A DNA stretch of 64,000 nucleotides from positions 62,001 to 126,000 of the forward strand of contig NZ_LIXJ01000013.1 of assembly GCF_001905795.1 (NCBI RefSeq), given 5' to 3'. Positions 56,427 through 64,000 of this stretch are shown here, piece after piece. The position numbers were made by a program, and so were the translations under genes. Source of the DNA: Streptomyces sp. CB01580 (lineage in GTDB: Bacteria; Actinomycetota; Actinomycetes; Streptomycetales; Streptomycetaceae). A model generated the notes under the pieces. It saw nothing but the letters and a program-made list of their open reading frames with translations, had not been told where the DNA came from and searched no databases. The first letter of the stretch is position 1. Every line of letters begins with the position of its first letter.

Positions 56427-57446
56427 ATGACAGCGTGTGAATCGGGCCCGTGCGCGTCCCGCGGGCCGGGCTCCGCAGGGCGTGGGCCGACCCGCGCGGT
56501 CCTGGCCGCACTTCTGGTCGCCGCGGTCGGTTCGGGGTGCGCCTCCGGGACCGCGGAACGGGCGGACACCGGCCCCGGGCACCGGACCGGCGCGTCCATG
56601 GGCCCCTTTCCCGCGCTGCCCACCGAACCGCCCCCCGGGCAGCCCGGCGGACCGGGGTACCACGGAGGGGCCGGAGCCCCGGCCGACCGGGGCGCCCCCG
56701 CGGGGGCGCGCGAGAACGCGAAACTCGCCCCGGCCGTACGGGCCGCCCTCGCCAAGAAATGGGGGCTGGCCCGCGCTCCCCTGATCGCACCCCCGCCCGC
56801 CGCCAAGCCGCGCATCACCACCCGCAGGGGCTTCGAGGTCACGGGCGGCGACGCCTCCCTGCCGCCGGTCTTCACCACCGTCCCGACCAAGGACCGGGTG
56901 GTGTTCCTGACCATGGACGACGGCGCGGAGAAGGACCCCGAGCTGCTGCGGATGATGGATGAACTGGACATCCCGTACAGCGCGTTCCTCACCGACCACG
57001 AGGTGCGCGGCAACTACGGGTACTTCGGCGAGGCGCAACGGCTCGGCGTCGGCCTCAACAACCACACCCTCAGCCACCCCTACCTTCCCGGGCTCTCGTA
57101 CGAGGAGCAGAAGCGCGAGATCTGCGGTCAGCAGGACATCATCGAGGAGCAGTTCGGGAAGCGGCCCGTTCTCTTCCGTCCGCCGTACGGCAACTACAAC
57201 GGGGACACGCTGCGCATCGCGAAGTCCTGCGGGATCGAGGCCGTGCCGCTCTGGAACGCGGAGGCGTTCCCGGACCACATGGAATGGCGCGAGGGGGACG
57301 GGAAGCTGCGCCCCGGCGACATCATCCTCACGCACTTCCGGGGCCGGAACGAATGGGGCGCCGACATGACCGAACTGGTCCGCGCCGTCATGAAGACGAT
57401 CACGGACCAGGGGTACGCGGTGGCCCGGCTGGAGGACTACGTATGA
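56427..57446 (+). CDS. Lipoprotein polysaccharide deacetylase (CE4/NodB)
   Basis: The 339-residue protein has a lipoprotein signal (basic start, VLAALLVAAVGSG and a candidate lipobox Cys near residue 38), then a Pro/Gly/Ala-rich linker. The NodB domain runs from FLTMDDGAEKDPELLRMMDE through GLNNHTLSHPYLPGL (metal His pair) and VLFRPPYGNYNGDTLRIAKS to ILTHFRG. In CE4 enzymes the Asp-Asp pair binds metal and acts as catalytic base; here TMDDG keeps it. It would de-N-acetylate or de-O-acetylate a cell-wall polymer outside the membrane. ATG at 56427 has AAGGGAGGAATTAGCC upstream, with an AT-rich promoter region (56380-56420). Confidence 0.92.
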   Translation: MTACESGPCASRGPGSAGRGPTRAVLAALLVAAVGSGCASGTAERADTGPGHRTGASMGPFPALPTEPPPGQPGGPGYHGGAGAPADRGAPAGARENAKLAPAVRAALAKKWGLARAPLIAPPPAAKPRITTRRGFEVTGGDASLPPVFTTVPTKDRVVFLTMDDGAEKDPELLRMMDELDIPYSAFLTDHEVRGNYGYFGEAQRLGVGLNNHTLSHPYLPGLSYEEQKREICGQQDIIEEQFGKRPVLFRPPYGNYNGDTLRIAKSCGIEAVPLWNAEAFPDHMEWREGDGKLRPGDIILTHFRGRNEWGADMTELVRAVMKTITDQGYAVARLEDYV

Positions 57447-57479
57447 CCGGAGGGCCGCGCACGAGCGGCGCGGTAGGGG

Positions 57480-57523
57480 CGCGTACGAGACGCGCGAGGC
57501 GTACGAGGCGTACGAGACGTGCA
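57480..57523 (+). repeat. Short GCGTACGAG tandem repeats
   Basis: Irregular 9- to 11-bp copies of GCGTACGAG(A/G)C lie between the deacetylase and groES genes. The rest of the 381-bp gap (57447-57827) holds the two CIRCE elements and the groES promoter and leader. Confidence 0.5.
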
Positions 57524-57648
57524 AGAGGCGCCGGACGGGCGGGACGGGCGCGCCGACGGTCTGCCCTCGGCCGCCCGGGCCCCGTGCACGGGCCGGCGCC
57601 CCGGCACCCCGGACCGACGGGGGAGTCCGGACGCCACGACTGGCTGAA

Positions 57649-57675
57649 TTGGCACTCCGCTTGACCGAGTGCTAA
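57649..57675. promoter_or_regulatory. CIRCE operator 1 (HrcA) upstream of groES
   Basis: TTGGCACTC (57649-57657), 9-bp spacer, GAGTGCTAA (57667-57675) closely match the CIRCE consensus TTAGCACTC-N9-GAGTGCTAA. The -35 box TTGACC is inside its spacer, so HrcA bound here would block RNA polymerase. Confidence 0.92.
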
Positions 57676-57690
57676 TCGCGGTCATAGTCT
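57661..57690 (+). promoter_or_regulatory. groES-groEL promoter
   Basis: TTGACC (57661-57666) and TAGTCT (57685-57690) are 18 bp apart. The -35 lies in the spacer of CIRCE 1 and transcription should begin just before or in CIRCE 2, so both operators cover the promoter. Confidence 0.85.
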
Positions 57691-57695
57691 CGGTG

Positions 57696-57722
57696 CTGGC
57701 ACTCACCGATGGAGAGTGCCAG
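57696..57722. promoter_or_regulatory. CIRCE operator 2 (HrcA) upstream of groES
   Basis: CTGGCACTC (57696-57704), 9-bp spacer ACCGATGGA, GAGTGCCAG (57714-57722): arms are perfectly complementary and match CIRCE in the central GCACTC/GAGTGC. It lies at the predicted transcription start. About 105 bp separate it from the groES start codon. Confidence 0.9.
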
Positions 57723-57827
57723 CAGTACTGTGCGACTGGCAGGTCCGGCACCCGCGACGACGGATCCACCTGGTCGCCACACACAGACTCTTAACCCCGT
57801 GAGATCTCCGAAGGGGGAGACCGGATC

Positions 57828-58136
57828 GTGTCGACCGCCAGCACCAAGGTTGCGATCAAGCCGCTCGAAGACCGCATTGTGGTCCAGCCGCTCGACGCCG
57901 AGCAGACCACGGCCTCCGGCCTGGTCATCCCGGATACCGCCAAGGAGAAGCCCCAGGAGGGCGTCGTCCTGGCCGTGGGCCCGGGCCGCTTCGAGAACGG
58001 CGAGCGCCTTCCGCTCGACGTCAAGACCGGCGACATCGTGCTGTACAGCAAGTACGGCGGCACCGAGGTGAAGTACAACAGCGAGGAGTACCTCGTCCTC
58101 TCGGCTCGCGACGTGCTCGCGATCATCGAGAAGTAA
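57828..58136 (+). CDS. groES: Co-chaperonin GroES
   Basis: The 102-residue product forms the heptameric lid of GroEL. It has VAIKPLEDRIVVQPLDAEQT, the mobile loop ASGLVIPDTAKEKPQ, GVVLAVGPGRFENGERLPLD and VLYSKYGGTEVKYNSEEYLV, all typical. GTG at 57828 has AAGGGGGAGA upstream. It is the first gene of the HrcA/CIRCE-controlled groES-groEL operon. Confidence 0.98.
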   Translation: MSTASTKVAIKPLEDRIVVQPLDAEQTTASGLVIPDTAKEKPQEGVVLAVGPGRFENGERLPLDVKTGDIVLYSKYGGTEVKYNSEEYLVLSARDVLAIIEK

Positions 58137-58236
58137 TTCACCCACGTCTGCTTCCGTTCCGCGCCCCTGGCCCCGTGCGTTGTGATCAGCCGGGCGGCCG
58201 GGGGCGCGGTTCGTTCGAGAGGAAAGCTCAGCTCCC

Positions 58237-59862
58237 ATGGCGAAGATCCTGAAGTTCGACGAGGACGCCCGTCGCGCCCTCGAGCGCGGCGTCAACAAGC
58301 TTGCCGACACGGTCAAGGTGACGATCGGCCCCAAGGGCCGCAACGTCGTCATCGACAAGAAGTTCGGTGCCCCCACCATCACCAACGACGGTGTCACCAT
58401 CGCGCGCGAGGTCGAGATCGAGGACCCGTACGAGAACCTCGGTGCCCAGCTGGTGAAGGAGGTCGCGACCAAGACCAACGACATCGCGGGTGACGGCACG
58501 ACCACCGCCACCGTGCTGGCCCAGGCGCTGGTCCGCGAGGGTCTGCGCAACGTCGCCGCCGGCGCCTCCCCGGCCGCCCTGAAGAAGGGCATCGACGCGG
58601 CGGTCAAGGCCGTGTCCGAGGACCTCCTCGCGACTGCCCGCCCGATCGACGACAAGTCCGACATCGCCGCCGTGGCCGCGCTCTCCGCGCAGGACCCGCA
58701 GGTCGGCGAGCTCATCGCGGACGCGATGGACAAGGTCGGCAAGGACGGTGTCATCACCGTCGAGGAGTCCAACACCTTCGGTCTGGACCTCGACTTCACC
58801 GAGGGCATGGCCTTCGACAAGGGCTACCTGTCGCCGTACATGGTGACCGACCAGGAGCGTATGGAGGCCGTCCTCGACGACCCGTACATCCTGATCCACC
58901 AGGGCAAGATCGGCGCCATCCAGGAGCTGCTCCCGCTGCTGGAGAAGGTCATCCAGGCCGGTGGCTCCAAGCCGCTGCTGATCATCGCCGAGGACGTCGA
59001 GGGCGAGGCGCTGTCGACCCTCGTCGTCAACAAGATCCGCGGCACCTTCAACGCCGTCGCCGTGAAGGCCCCCGGCTTCGGTGACCGCCGCAAGGCCATG
59101 CTCGGCGACATCGCCACCCTCACCGGTGCGACCGTCATCGCCGAGGAGGTCGGCCTCAAGCTCGACCAGGCCGGTCTGGACGTGCTGGGCACCGCCCGCC
59201 GCGTCACCGTCACCAAGGACGACACCACGATCGTGGACGGCGGCGGCGAGCCCGGCGACGTCAAGGGCCGGGTCAACCAGATCAAGGCCGAGATCGAGGC
59301 CACGGACTCCGACTGGGACCGCGAGAAGCTCCAGGAGCGCCTCGCGAAGCTGGCCGGCGGCGTGTGCGTGATCCGCGTCGGTGCCGCCACCGAGGTGGAG
59401 CTCAAGGAGAAGAAGCACCGTCTGGAGGACGCCATCTCCGCGACCCGCGCCGCGGTCGAGGAGGGCATCGTCTCCGGTGGTGGCTCCGCTCTGGTCCACG
59501 CCGTCAAGGTCCTGGAGGGCAACCTCGGCAAGACCGGCGACGAGGCCACGGGTGTCGCGGTCGTGCGCCGCGCCGCCGTCGAGCCGCTGCGCTGGATCGC
59601 CGAGAACGCCGGCCTGGAGGGCTACGTCATCACCTCCAAGGTCGCCGACCTCGACAAGGGCCAGGGCTTCAACGCCGCGACCGGCGAGTACGGCGACCTG
59701 GTGAAGGCCGGCGTCATCGACCCGGTCAAGGTCACCCGCTCCGCGCTGGAGAACGCCGCGTCCATCGCGTCGCTGCTGCTCACGACCGAGACCCTGGTCG
59801 TCGAGAAGCCGGCCGAGGAGGAGGCCGAGGCCGGTCACGGCGGCCACGGCCACGCGCACTGA
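58237..59862 (+). CDS. groEL1: Chaperonin GroEL (operon copy)
   Basis: The 541-residue chaperonin has AKILKFDEDARRALERGVNK at the start, TIGPKGRNVVIDKKFGAPTI, the ATPase segment NDIAGDGTTTATVLAQALV and the C-terminal VSGGGSALVHAV region. The end is His-rich (GHGGHGHAH) instead of the usual Gly-Met repeats; in Streptomyces this marks the copy in the groES operon, which is why I use groEL1. A second groEL would be elsewhere. It is 100 bp after groES and followed by an 18-bp hairpin. Confidence 0.97.
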   Translation: MAKILKFDEDARRALERGVNKLADTVKVTIGPKGRNVVIDKKFGAPTITNDGVTIAREVEIEDPYENLGAQLVKEVATKTNDIAGDGTTTATVLAQALVREGLRNVAAGASPAALKKGIDAAVKAVSEDLLATARPIDDKSDIAAVAALSAQDPQVGELIADAMDKVGKDGVITVEESNTFGLDLDFTEGMAFDKGYLSPYMVTDQERMEAVLDDPYILIHQGKIGAIQELLPLLEKVIQAGGSKPLLIIAEDVEGEALSTLVVNKIRGTFNAVAVKAPGFGDRRKAMLGDIATLTGATVIAEEVGLKLDQAGLDVLGTARRVTVTKDDTTIVDGGGEPGDVKGRVNQIKAEIEATDSDWDREKLQERLAKLAGGVCVIRVGAATEVELKEKKHRLEDAISATRAAVEEGIVSGGGSALVHAVKVLEGNLGKTGDEATGVAVVRRAAVEPLRWIAENAGLEGYVITSKVADLDKGQGFNAATGEYGDLVKAGVIDPVKVTRSALENAASIASLLLTTETLVVEKPAEEEAEAGHGGHGHAH

Positions 59863-59884
59863 CGCGTAACCCCGGCATCAGCCA

Positions 59885-59923
59885 CCGAGGCCCGGTATCC
59901 CGTCGCGGGATACCGGGCCTCGG
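59885..59923 (+). terminator. groEL terminator
   Basis: Perfect 18-bp arms (59885-59902 CCGAGGCCCGGTATCCCG and 59906-59923) enclose a TCG loop, 22 bp after the groEL stop. Confidence 0.9.
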
Positions 59924-60009
59924 CCTGTGTGCGGGTCCGGGCGGCCGTGCGCCGTACGACGTGTCGCACCGCACCCGGGCCCCGGACACACGGACATGCG
60001 GACACGCGG

Positions 60010-60039
60010 ACGGCCCGTGGCCGAGGGGCCACGGGCCGT
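60010..60039 (-). terminator. Terminator of the minus-strand dehydrogenase gene
   Basis: Arms ACGGCCCGTGGCC (60010-60022) and GGCCACGGGCCGT (60027-60039) are perfect with a GAGG loop. It lies 36 bp beyond the stop of the 2-hydroxyacid dehydrogenase. Confidence 0.8.
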
Positions 60040-60074
60040 GGGAGGAGCGGGCGGCGGAGCCGCGCCGCGGGCGG

Positions 60075-61103
60075 TCACGCCGACCGGGTCAGCACCCCCG
60101 CGCGGACCGGGTCCGCGAACGGCTTCCCCTGCGTGTACCGTTCCAGCTCGTCCAGCGCCTGATCGGCCATCCGATGCAGCTCACCGCCGAGCGAACCCGC
60201 CACGTGCGGGGTGAGCAGGACGTTCGGCAGCTCGTACAAGGGCGAGTCGGCGGGCGGGAGTTCGGGATCCGTCACATCCAGCACCGCGTGCAGCCGCCCC
60301 GACACCAGCTCCGGCAGCAGCGCCTCCTCGTCGACCAGCGAACCGCGCGCCGTGTTGATCAGCGTGGTCCCGGTCGCCATGGCCGACAGCTGCGCCGCGC
60401 CGATCAGGTGATGCGTCTCGGGGAGCTGCGGTGCGTGCACCGAGACCACCGAACTGCCCGCGCACAGCTCGTCGAGCGAGGTGAGCCGTACGCCGAGCCG
60501 GGCCGCCTCCGCCTCGTCCACGTACGGGTCGTACAGCAGGACGTCCAGGTCGAAGGGGCGCAGCAGTTCGATGACGCGCCGGCCGATGCGGGAGGCACCG
60601 ATGACGCCGACGGTGCGGCGGTAGTTGCCGGAGCCGCCGAGTTCCGCGAGCCAGTCGTGCTCGGCGCGCAGGGCGCGGTAGCGGTCGGCGGAGTGCAGGA
60701 CGCGCTTGTTCGCGAAGAGGATCGCGGCGAGCGTGAACTCGGCGACCGGCAGCGCGTTGGCCCCGGCGGCGGAGGTGACGGCGATGCCGCGTTCCCAGCA
60801 GGCGTCGGTGATGTGGTGCTTCACGGAACCTGCCGCGTGCACGACGGCCCGCAGCCGGGGGGCCGCGGCCAGTACCTCGGCGGTCAGCGGGGTCGCGCCC
60901 CAGCAGGTGAACAGCACCTCCGCCTCGGCGAACGCGGCGGCCACCTCGGGCGACGGATCGGTCAGGTCGTGGGCGACCAGGTACGGGTCGGTGCGGGTGA
61001 GGGCGGCCAGCCGGGTGCGGTGGCGGTCGGCGAGCAGACGGTCGGCGATGCCCGGACCCATGGCGAGCAGGGCCGTCGGCCGGTTGTCAGTGGCGTGGGT
61101 CAT
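60075..61103 (-). CDS. D-isomer-specific 2-hydroxyacid dehydrogenase
   Basis: The 342-residue NAD(P)-dependent enzyme has a flavodoxin-like substrate domain and a Rossmann domain with the nucleotide motif TVGVIGASRIGRRVIELL, substrate Arg in INTARGSLVDEEAL, the Glu/Asp in LDVTDPELPP and the catalytic His in LTPHVAGS. The exact 2-keto or 2-hydroxy acid is not evident. ATG at 61103 (MTHATDN) is used. It lies 47 bp beyond a sugar ABC transporter on the same strand and is probably in its operon, so a sugar acid is a reasonable guess. Confidence 0.9.
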   Translation of the reverse strand: MTHATDNRPTALLAMGPGIADRLLADRHRTRLAALTRTDPYLVAHDLTDPSPEVAAAFAEAEVLFTCWGATPLTAEVLAAAPRLRAVVHAAGSVKHHITDACWERGIAVTSAAGANALPVAEFTLAAILFANKRVLHSADRYRALRAEHDWLAELGGSGNYRRTVGVIGASRIGRRVIELLRPFDLDVLLYDPYVDEAEAARLGVRLTSLDELCAGSSVVSVHAPQLPETHHLIGAAQLSAMATGTTLINTARGSLVDEEALLPELVSGRLHAVLDVTDPELPPADSPLYELPNVLLTPHVAGSLGGELHRMADQALDELERYTQGKPFADPVRAGVLTRSA

Positions 61104-61150
61104 GGTGGTACCCGTACTCCTCGGGGCTCGTGGGGGGCTCGTGGGAAGGG

Positions 61151-62005
61151 TCACTTGACGCTGCCGGCGGTCATTCCGGCCTTCCAGTGCCGTTGGAGCG
61201 AGACGAAGGCGACGATCAGGGGGATGACGGCCAGGAGCGAACCGGTGACGACGAGCGGGTAGAAGCTCGGCTCGCCGTGGGTGTTGGTGTTCCAGGAGTA
61301 CAGGCCGAGGCTCAGCGGGAACAGCTTGCGGTCCGAGAGCATCACCAGGGGGAGGAAGAAGTTGTTCCAGATCGCGGTGAACTGGAAGAGGAAGACGGTC
61401 ACGAAGCCCGGCATGACCATGCGCAGCCCGATGGACCAGAAGACGCGCAGTTCACCGGCGCCGTCGATACGGGCGGCCTCCAGGGCCTCGTTCGGTATGT
61501 AGCCGGTGCTGAACACCCGGGCGAGGTACACGCCGAACGGGTTGACGAGCACCGGGATCAGCACCGACCAGTAGGTGTTGACCAGGCCGGTCTTGGAGGC
61601 CAGCAGGTACATCGGCAGGGCGAGCGCGGTCGTCGGGACGAGCACGCCCATCAGCACGAGTCCGAACAGCTTCTCCTTGCCGCGGAACTCGTACTTGTCG
61701 AAGGCGTATCCGGCGGCCACGCAGATCAGCGAGCAGACGAGCGCACCGACGCCCGCGTACAGGAGGCTGTTGAGGTACCAGCGGAAGTAGATGCCGTCGC
61801 CGTAGGAGGCCAGGTTCGACAGGTTCTCGCCGAGGTTGAAGCCCTGGAAGGAGAACGCGTTGCCCGCGAGCAGGTCGCCGGTGTCCTTCGTGGCGGCGGT
61901 GACCAGCCAGACGAGGGGGAAGAGCATGTAGACGACGGCGAGCAGGAGAAAGCCGTTGACCGCGGTCTTCGACATCCAGCGGCCGTGGGAGGCGGGGGAG
62001 TTCAT
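61151..62005 (-). CDS. Carbohydrate ABC transporter permease (MalG type)
   Basis: The 284-residue product has six membrane segments and the EAA loop of sugar permeases (EALEAARIDGAGELRVFWSI). It starts with a first segment FLLLAVVYMLFPLVWLVTAA and includes PTTALALPMYLLASK. It would form the channel with the MalF-type partner. ATG at 62005 overlaps that partner's stop (ATGA). An ATPase gene is not seen in the window; MsiK-type shared ATPases usually serve such importers in Streptomyces. Confidence 0.93.
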   Translation of the reverse strand: MNSPASHGRWMSKTAVNGFLLLAVVYMLFPLVWLVTAATKDTGDLLAGNAFSFQGFNLGENLSNLASYGDGIYFRWYLNSLLYAGVGALVCSLICVAAGYAFDKYEFRGKEKLFGLVLMGVLVPTTALALPMYLLASKTGLVNTYWSVLIPVLVNPFGVYLARVFSTGYIPNEALEAARIDGAGELRVFWSIGLRMVMPGFVTVFLFQFTAIWNNFFLPLVMLSDRKLFPLSLGLYSWNTNTHGEPSFYPLVVTGSLLAVIPLIVAFVSLQRHWKAGMTAGSVK

Positions 62006-62895
62006 GCTTTCTTGCCCTTCCGGCCGGTGAAGCGGGTGACGACGAAGGACAGCAGCGCGGCCGTGAGCGCCAGCAGGATGGACGCGGCCGCGGCGAGGCC
62101 GTAGTCGTTGCGTTCGAAGGCCGCGGTGTACGCGTACATGTTCGGCGTCCAGGTGGAGGTGACGGCGGAGCCGGTCCCCTTGTTGAGGATCAGGGGCTCG
62201 GTGAACAGCTGGAGCGAGCCGATGACCGTGAACAGCGCGACCATCACGACCGAGGCGCGGATCAGCGGCACCTTGATGCCGACCGCGATGCGCCAGGCAC
62301 CGGCCCCGTCGACCGTCGCCGCTTCGAGGACGGAACGGTCGATGGCCTGCAGCGCGGCGTAGAAGATCACCATGTTGTAGCCGAGCCACTCCCACAGGGC
62401 GATGTTCACGACGGAGGGGAGGGCGCCCTCGGGCGAGAAGAAGTCGAAGCCGAGTCCGCCGGACTCCATCGCGCTGACGACCGGGCTGAGCTGGGGCGTG
62501 TAGAGGTAGACCCAGATCAGCGCGGCGATGATGCCGGGCACGGCGTGCGGCAGGAAGAGCGCGAGCTGGAAGAAGCGGCGGGCGCGGGCCAGCGCGGAGT
62601 CCAGCAGGAGGGCGAGGGCGAGGGCCCCGATGAGCAGCAGCGGAATGTAGAACAGGCAGTATCCGAGGAGTACGCCGAAGCCCTCGCGGAACGCCCGGTC
62701 GCCCAGGGCCGCCGTGTAGTTGTCGAGTCCGCTGAAGACGGTCTCGGTGCCGCCGAAGCCCAGGCCGGACTGCTTCTCGGTGAACAGGCTGAGCCAGACC
62801 GCGTATCCGATCGGCAGCACCATGGCCACGGTGAACAGTACGAAGAAGGGCCCCAGCAGGATGGCGGCGGCTCTGGTCGTCCGGGCGTGCTTCAT
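62002..62895 (-). CDS. Carbohydrate ABC transporter permease (MalF type)
   Basis: The 297-residue product has six hydrophobic segments (AILLGPFFVLFTVAMVLPIG at the N-terminus, then LLGYCLFYIPLLLIGALALA and others) and the EAA loop SVLEAATVDGAGAWRIAVGI. It pairs with the MalG-type permease. ATG at 62895 overlaps the TGA of the solute-binding protein as TGATG, so the three genes are translationally coupled in the order binding protein, MalF, MalG. Confidence 0.93.
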   Translation of the reverse strand: MKHARTTRAAAILLGPFFVLFTVAMVLPIGYAVWLSLFTEKQSGLGFGGTETVFSGLDNYTAALGDRAFREGFGVLLGYCLFYIPLLLIGALALALLLDSALARARRFFQLALFLPHAVPGIIAALIWVYLYTPQLSPVVSAMESGGLGFDFFSPEGALPSVVNIALWEWLGYNMVIFYAALQAIDRSVLEAATVDGAGAWRIAVGIKVPLIRASVVMVALFTVIGSLQLFTEPLILNKGTGSAVTSTWTPNMYAYTAAFERNDYGLAAAASILLALTAALLSFVVTRFTGRKGKKA

Positions 62896-64000
62896 CAGCC
62901 TGCGTCCTCGACCTTCAGACCGCGCTTCTTCAGCTCGGCGACCGTGGCGTCGTGCCCGGCCTTCACGGCGTCCTTGATGGTGGTGGAACCGCTGGCGACC
63001 TTGCCGAACTGGTCCTTCATGGTGGTGTTCGTGGTGCCGGTCGTCGGGCCCCAGTTCCAGTTCTGGCCGATCGACGCCGCGGCGCCCTCGAACACCTGGT
63101 AGATGTCCTCGCCGCCGTAGTAACCGGCGTCGAACGCCTTCTTCGCGACCGGGCGCAGTTCCGAAGCGGCCGGGAAGGCGCTGGAGGTGCCGGACTCGAT
63201 GCGGGCCTTGATGCCTTCCTCGGTGGTCGACATCCAGGTGGCGAACTCGACCGCGGCCTCGGCCTTCTTGCTGTTCTTGGTCACCGCGAAGGTGGAGCCG
63301 CCGAGCATGCCGCTGGCCGGCTTGCCGTCCCAGCTGGGCAGCGGGGCGACGGCCCACTTGCCGCTCTGCTCGGGCAGGGTGCCCTTGAGGACGCCCGCAC
63401 CCCAGGCCGCGCCGAGGTAGCCGACGGTGCCGCCGCTCTTGAGCGAGTTGGTCCACTCGGGGCTGAACGAGGCGTTCGAGCGGATCAGGTCGTCGTCGAG
63501 CATGCCCTGCCAGTAGTCGGCGACCTTGTTGGTGGCGGCGTCGGTCGTGCCGACCTTCCAGGTGTCGCCCTCGGGCTTGTACCACTGGGCACCGGCCTGC
63601 CAGGCCATCGCCTGGAACGTGGTCGGGTCGTCGGGGAAGAAGGTGCCGATCCGGGCCTTCTTGTCGGCCTTCTTGACCTTCTCGGCGGCCTTGCGGAAGT
63701 CGTCCCAGGTCTTGGGGACCTCGACGCCGAACTTCTCGAACAGGTCCTTGCGGTAGTAGAAGGCCTGCGGGGACGCGTCGAACGGGACGGCCCAGCTCTT
63801 CCCGCCCAGCGTGGTCAGTTCCACGGCCTGGGGGAGCAGCTTCTTCTTGATGTCGTCGGTGAAGTACTTCCCGATGTCCTGGAGCGCGCCCTGGCTGACG
63901 TACTCCGGGAGCTGCGGGTACTCGATGGAGACCAGGTCGGGGGCGTTGCCCGCCTTCACCGCGTTGGAGATCTTGGCGTAGCCGCCGGCGTTGCCGGACG
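62895..64000 (-). CDS. Extracellular sugar-binding lipoprotein of the ABC importer, 5' end outside window
   Basis: The frame is open to the window edge (SGNAGGYAKISNAVKAGNAP is the start visible), so the signal peptide and about the first 60-80 residues are missing. The visible 368 residues fit family-1 sugar-binding proteins: APDLVSIEYPQLPEYVSQGA, WAVPFDASPQAFYYRKDLFE, VPKTWDDFRKAAEKVKKADK, FPDDPTTFQAMAWQAGAQWY and AVTKNSKKAEAAVEFATWMS. The specific sugar is unknown. Its role is to capture the sugar outside the membrane and deliver it to the permeases. Confidence 0.92.
   Translation of the reverse strand, partial: SGNAGGYAKISNAVKAGNAPDLVSIEYPQLPEYVSQGALQDIGKYFTDDIKKKLLPQAVELTTLGGKSWAVPFDASPQAFYYRKDLFEKFGVEVPKTWDDFRKAAEKVKKADKKARIGTFFPDDPTTFQAMAWQAGAQWYKPEGDTWKVGTTDAATNKVADYWQGMLDDDLIRSNASFSPEWTNSLKSGGTVGYLGAAWGAGVLKGTLPEQSGKWAVAPLPSWDGKPASGMLGGSTFAVTKNSKKAEAAVEFATWMSTTEEGIKARIESGTSSAFPAASELRPVAKKAFDAGYYGGEDIYQVFEGAAASIGQNWNWGPTTGTTNTTMKDQFGKVASGSTTIKDAVKAGHDATVAELKKRGLKVEDAG

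Overview
The window looks like chromosomal DNA from a Streptomyces or close relative. GC content is very high, GTG starts are common, and most genes are packed with ATGA-type overlaps. Two stretches of conserved actinobacterial housekeeping genes are visible: rplM-rpsI-glmM-(DUF389)-coaA, and glmS-acpS-nnrD-alr-(hydrolase)-tsaE-tsaB-rimI-tsaD followed further on by groES-groEL. From memory of other Streptomyces chromosomes these blocks normally lie close together.

Layout. 1-7.1 kb: an ABC-F ATPase cut by the window edge, a decayed P450-reductase tail, rplM, rpsI, glmM, a DUF389 membrane protein and coaA. 7.2-8.7 kb: divergent histidine kinase and NarL-type regulator. 8.8-31 kb: an accessory island that reads as a biosynthetic gene cluster. 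It opens with a 111-bp nested inverted repeat. A plus-strand operon follows (class-I lysyl-tRNA-synthetase-like protein, FemAB/GNAT-like transferase, SnoaL-like protein, unknown protein, PaaK/CapK-like adenylating enzyme). Facing it is a minus-strand run (NDP-sugar epimerase, CPA2 antiporter, flippase-like protein, second PaaK-like enzyme, unknown membrane protein, ATP-grasp ligase, polyprenyl-type GT2, and a BesD-like Fe/2-oxoglutarate radical halogenase). A UDP-glucuronate decarboxylase, a TrmB/LuxR-type regulator, an AfsR-type SARP and UDP-glucose dehydrogenase complete it. 31-35.7 kb: anti-sigma-type ATPase, XRE/DUF397 pair, methyltransferase, SGNH hydrolase and two gene remnants. 35.7-48.2 kb: the second housekeeping block. 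48.2-57.4 kb: DUF1203, TetR/MFS pair, DGPF-protein/ECF42-type sigma pair, methyltransferases, lipoprotein polysaccharide deacetylase. 57.6-59.9 kb: groES-groEL with two CIRCE operators. 60-64 kb: 2-hydroxyacid dehydrogenase and a sugar ABC transporter running off the window.

How the island may work (inference). UDP-glucose dehydrogenase and the UXS-type decarboxylase would give UDP-glucuronate and then a UDP-pentose, which the epimerase could modify and the membrane-anchored GT2 could place on a lipid carrier. The halogenase carries the HxG metal site and nearly all substrate residues I recall for the lysine chlorinase BesD, and a class-I LysRS paralogue is translationally coupled to a FemAB-like transferase. 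I therefore predict a chlorinated basic amino acid that is activated (as aminoacyl-tRNA or by the ATP-grasp or PaaK-like enzymes) and joined to a sugar- or lipid-linked scaffold, with the flippase and antiporter handling export. I do not recognise this combination as a known pathway.

The window also holds a dispersed palindromic repeat family (near 4.9-5.1, 26.8 and 48.2 kb), several strong hairpin terminators and three gene-tail remnants. I saw no rRNA, tRNA, IS transposase or CRISPR array. All family calls rest on reading the sequence; no database search was run.
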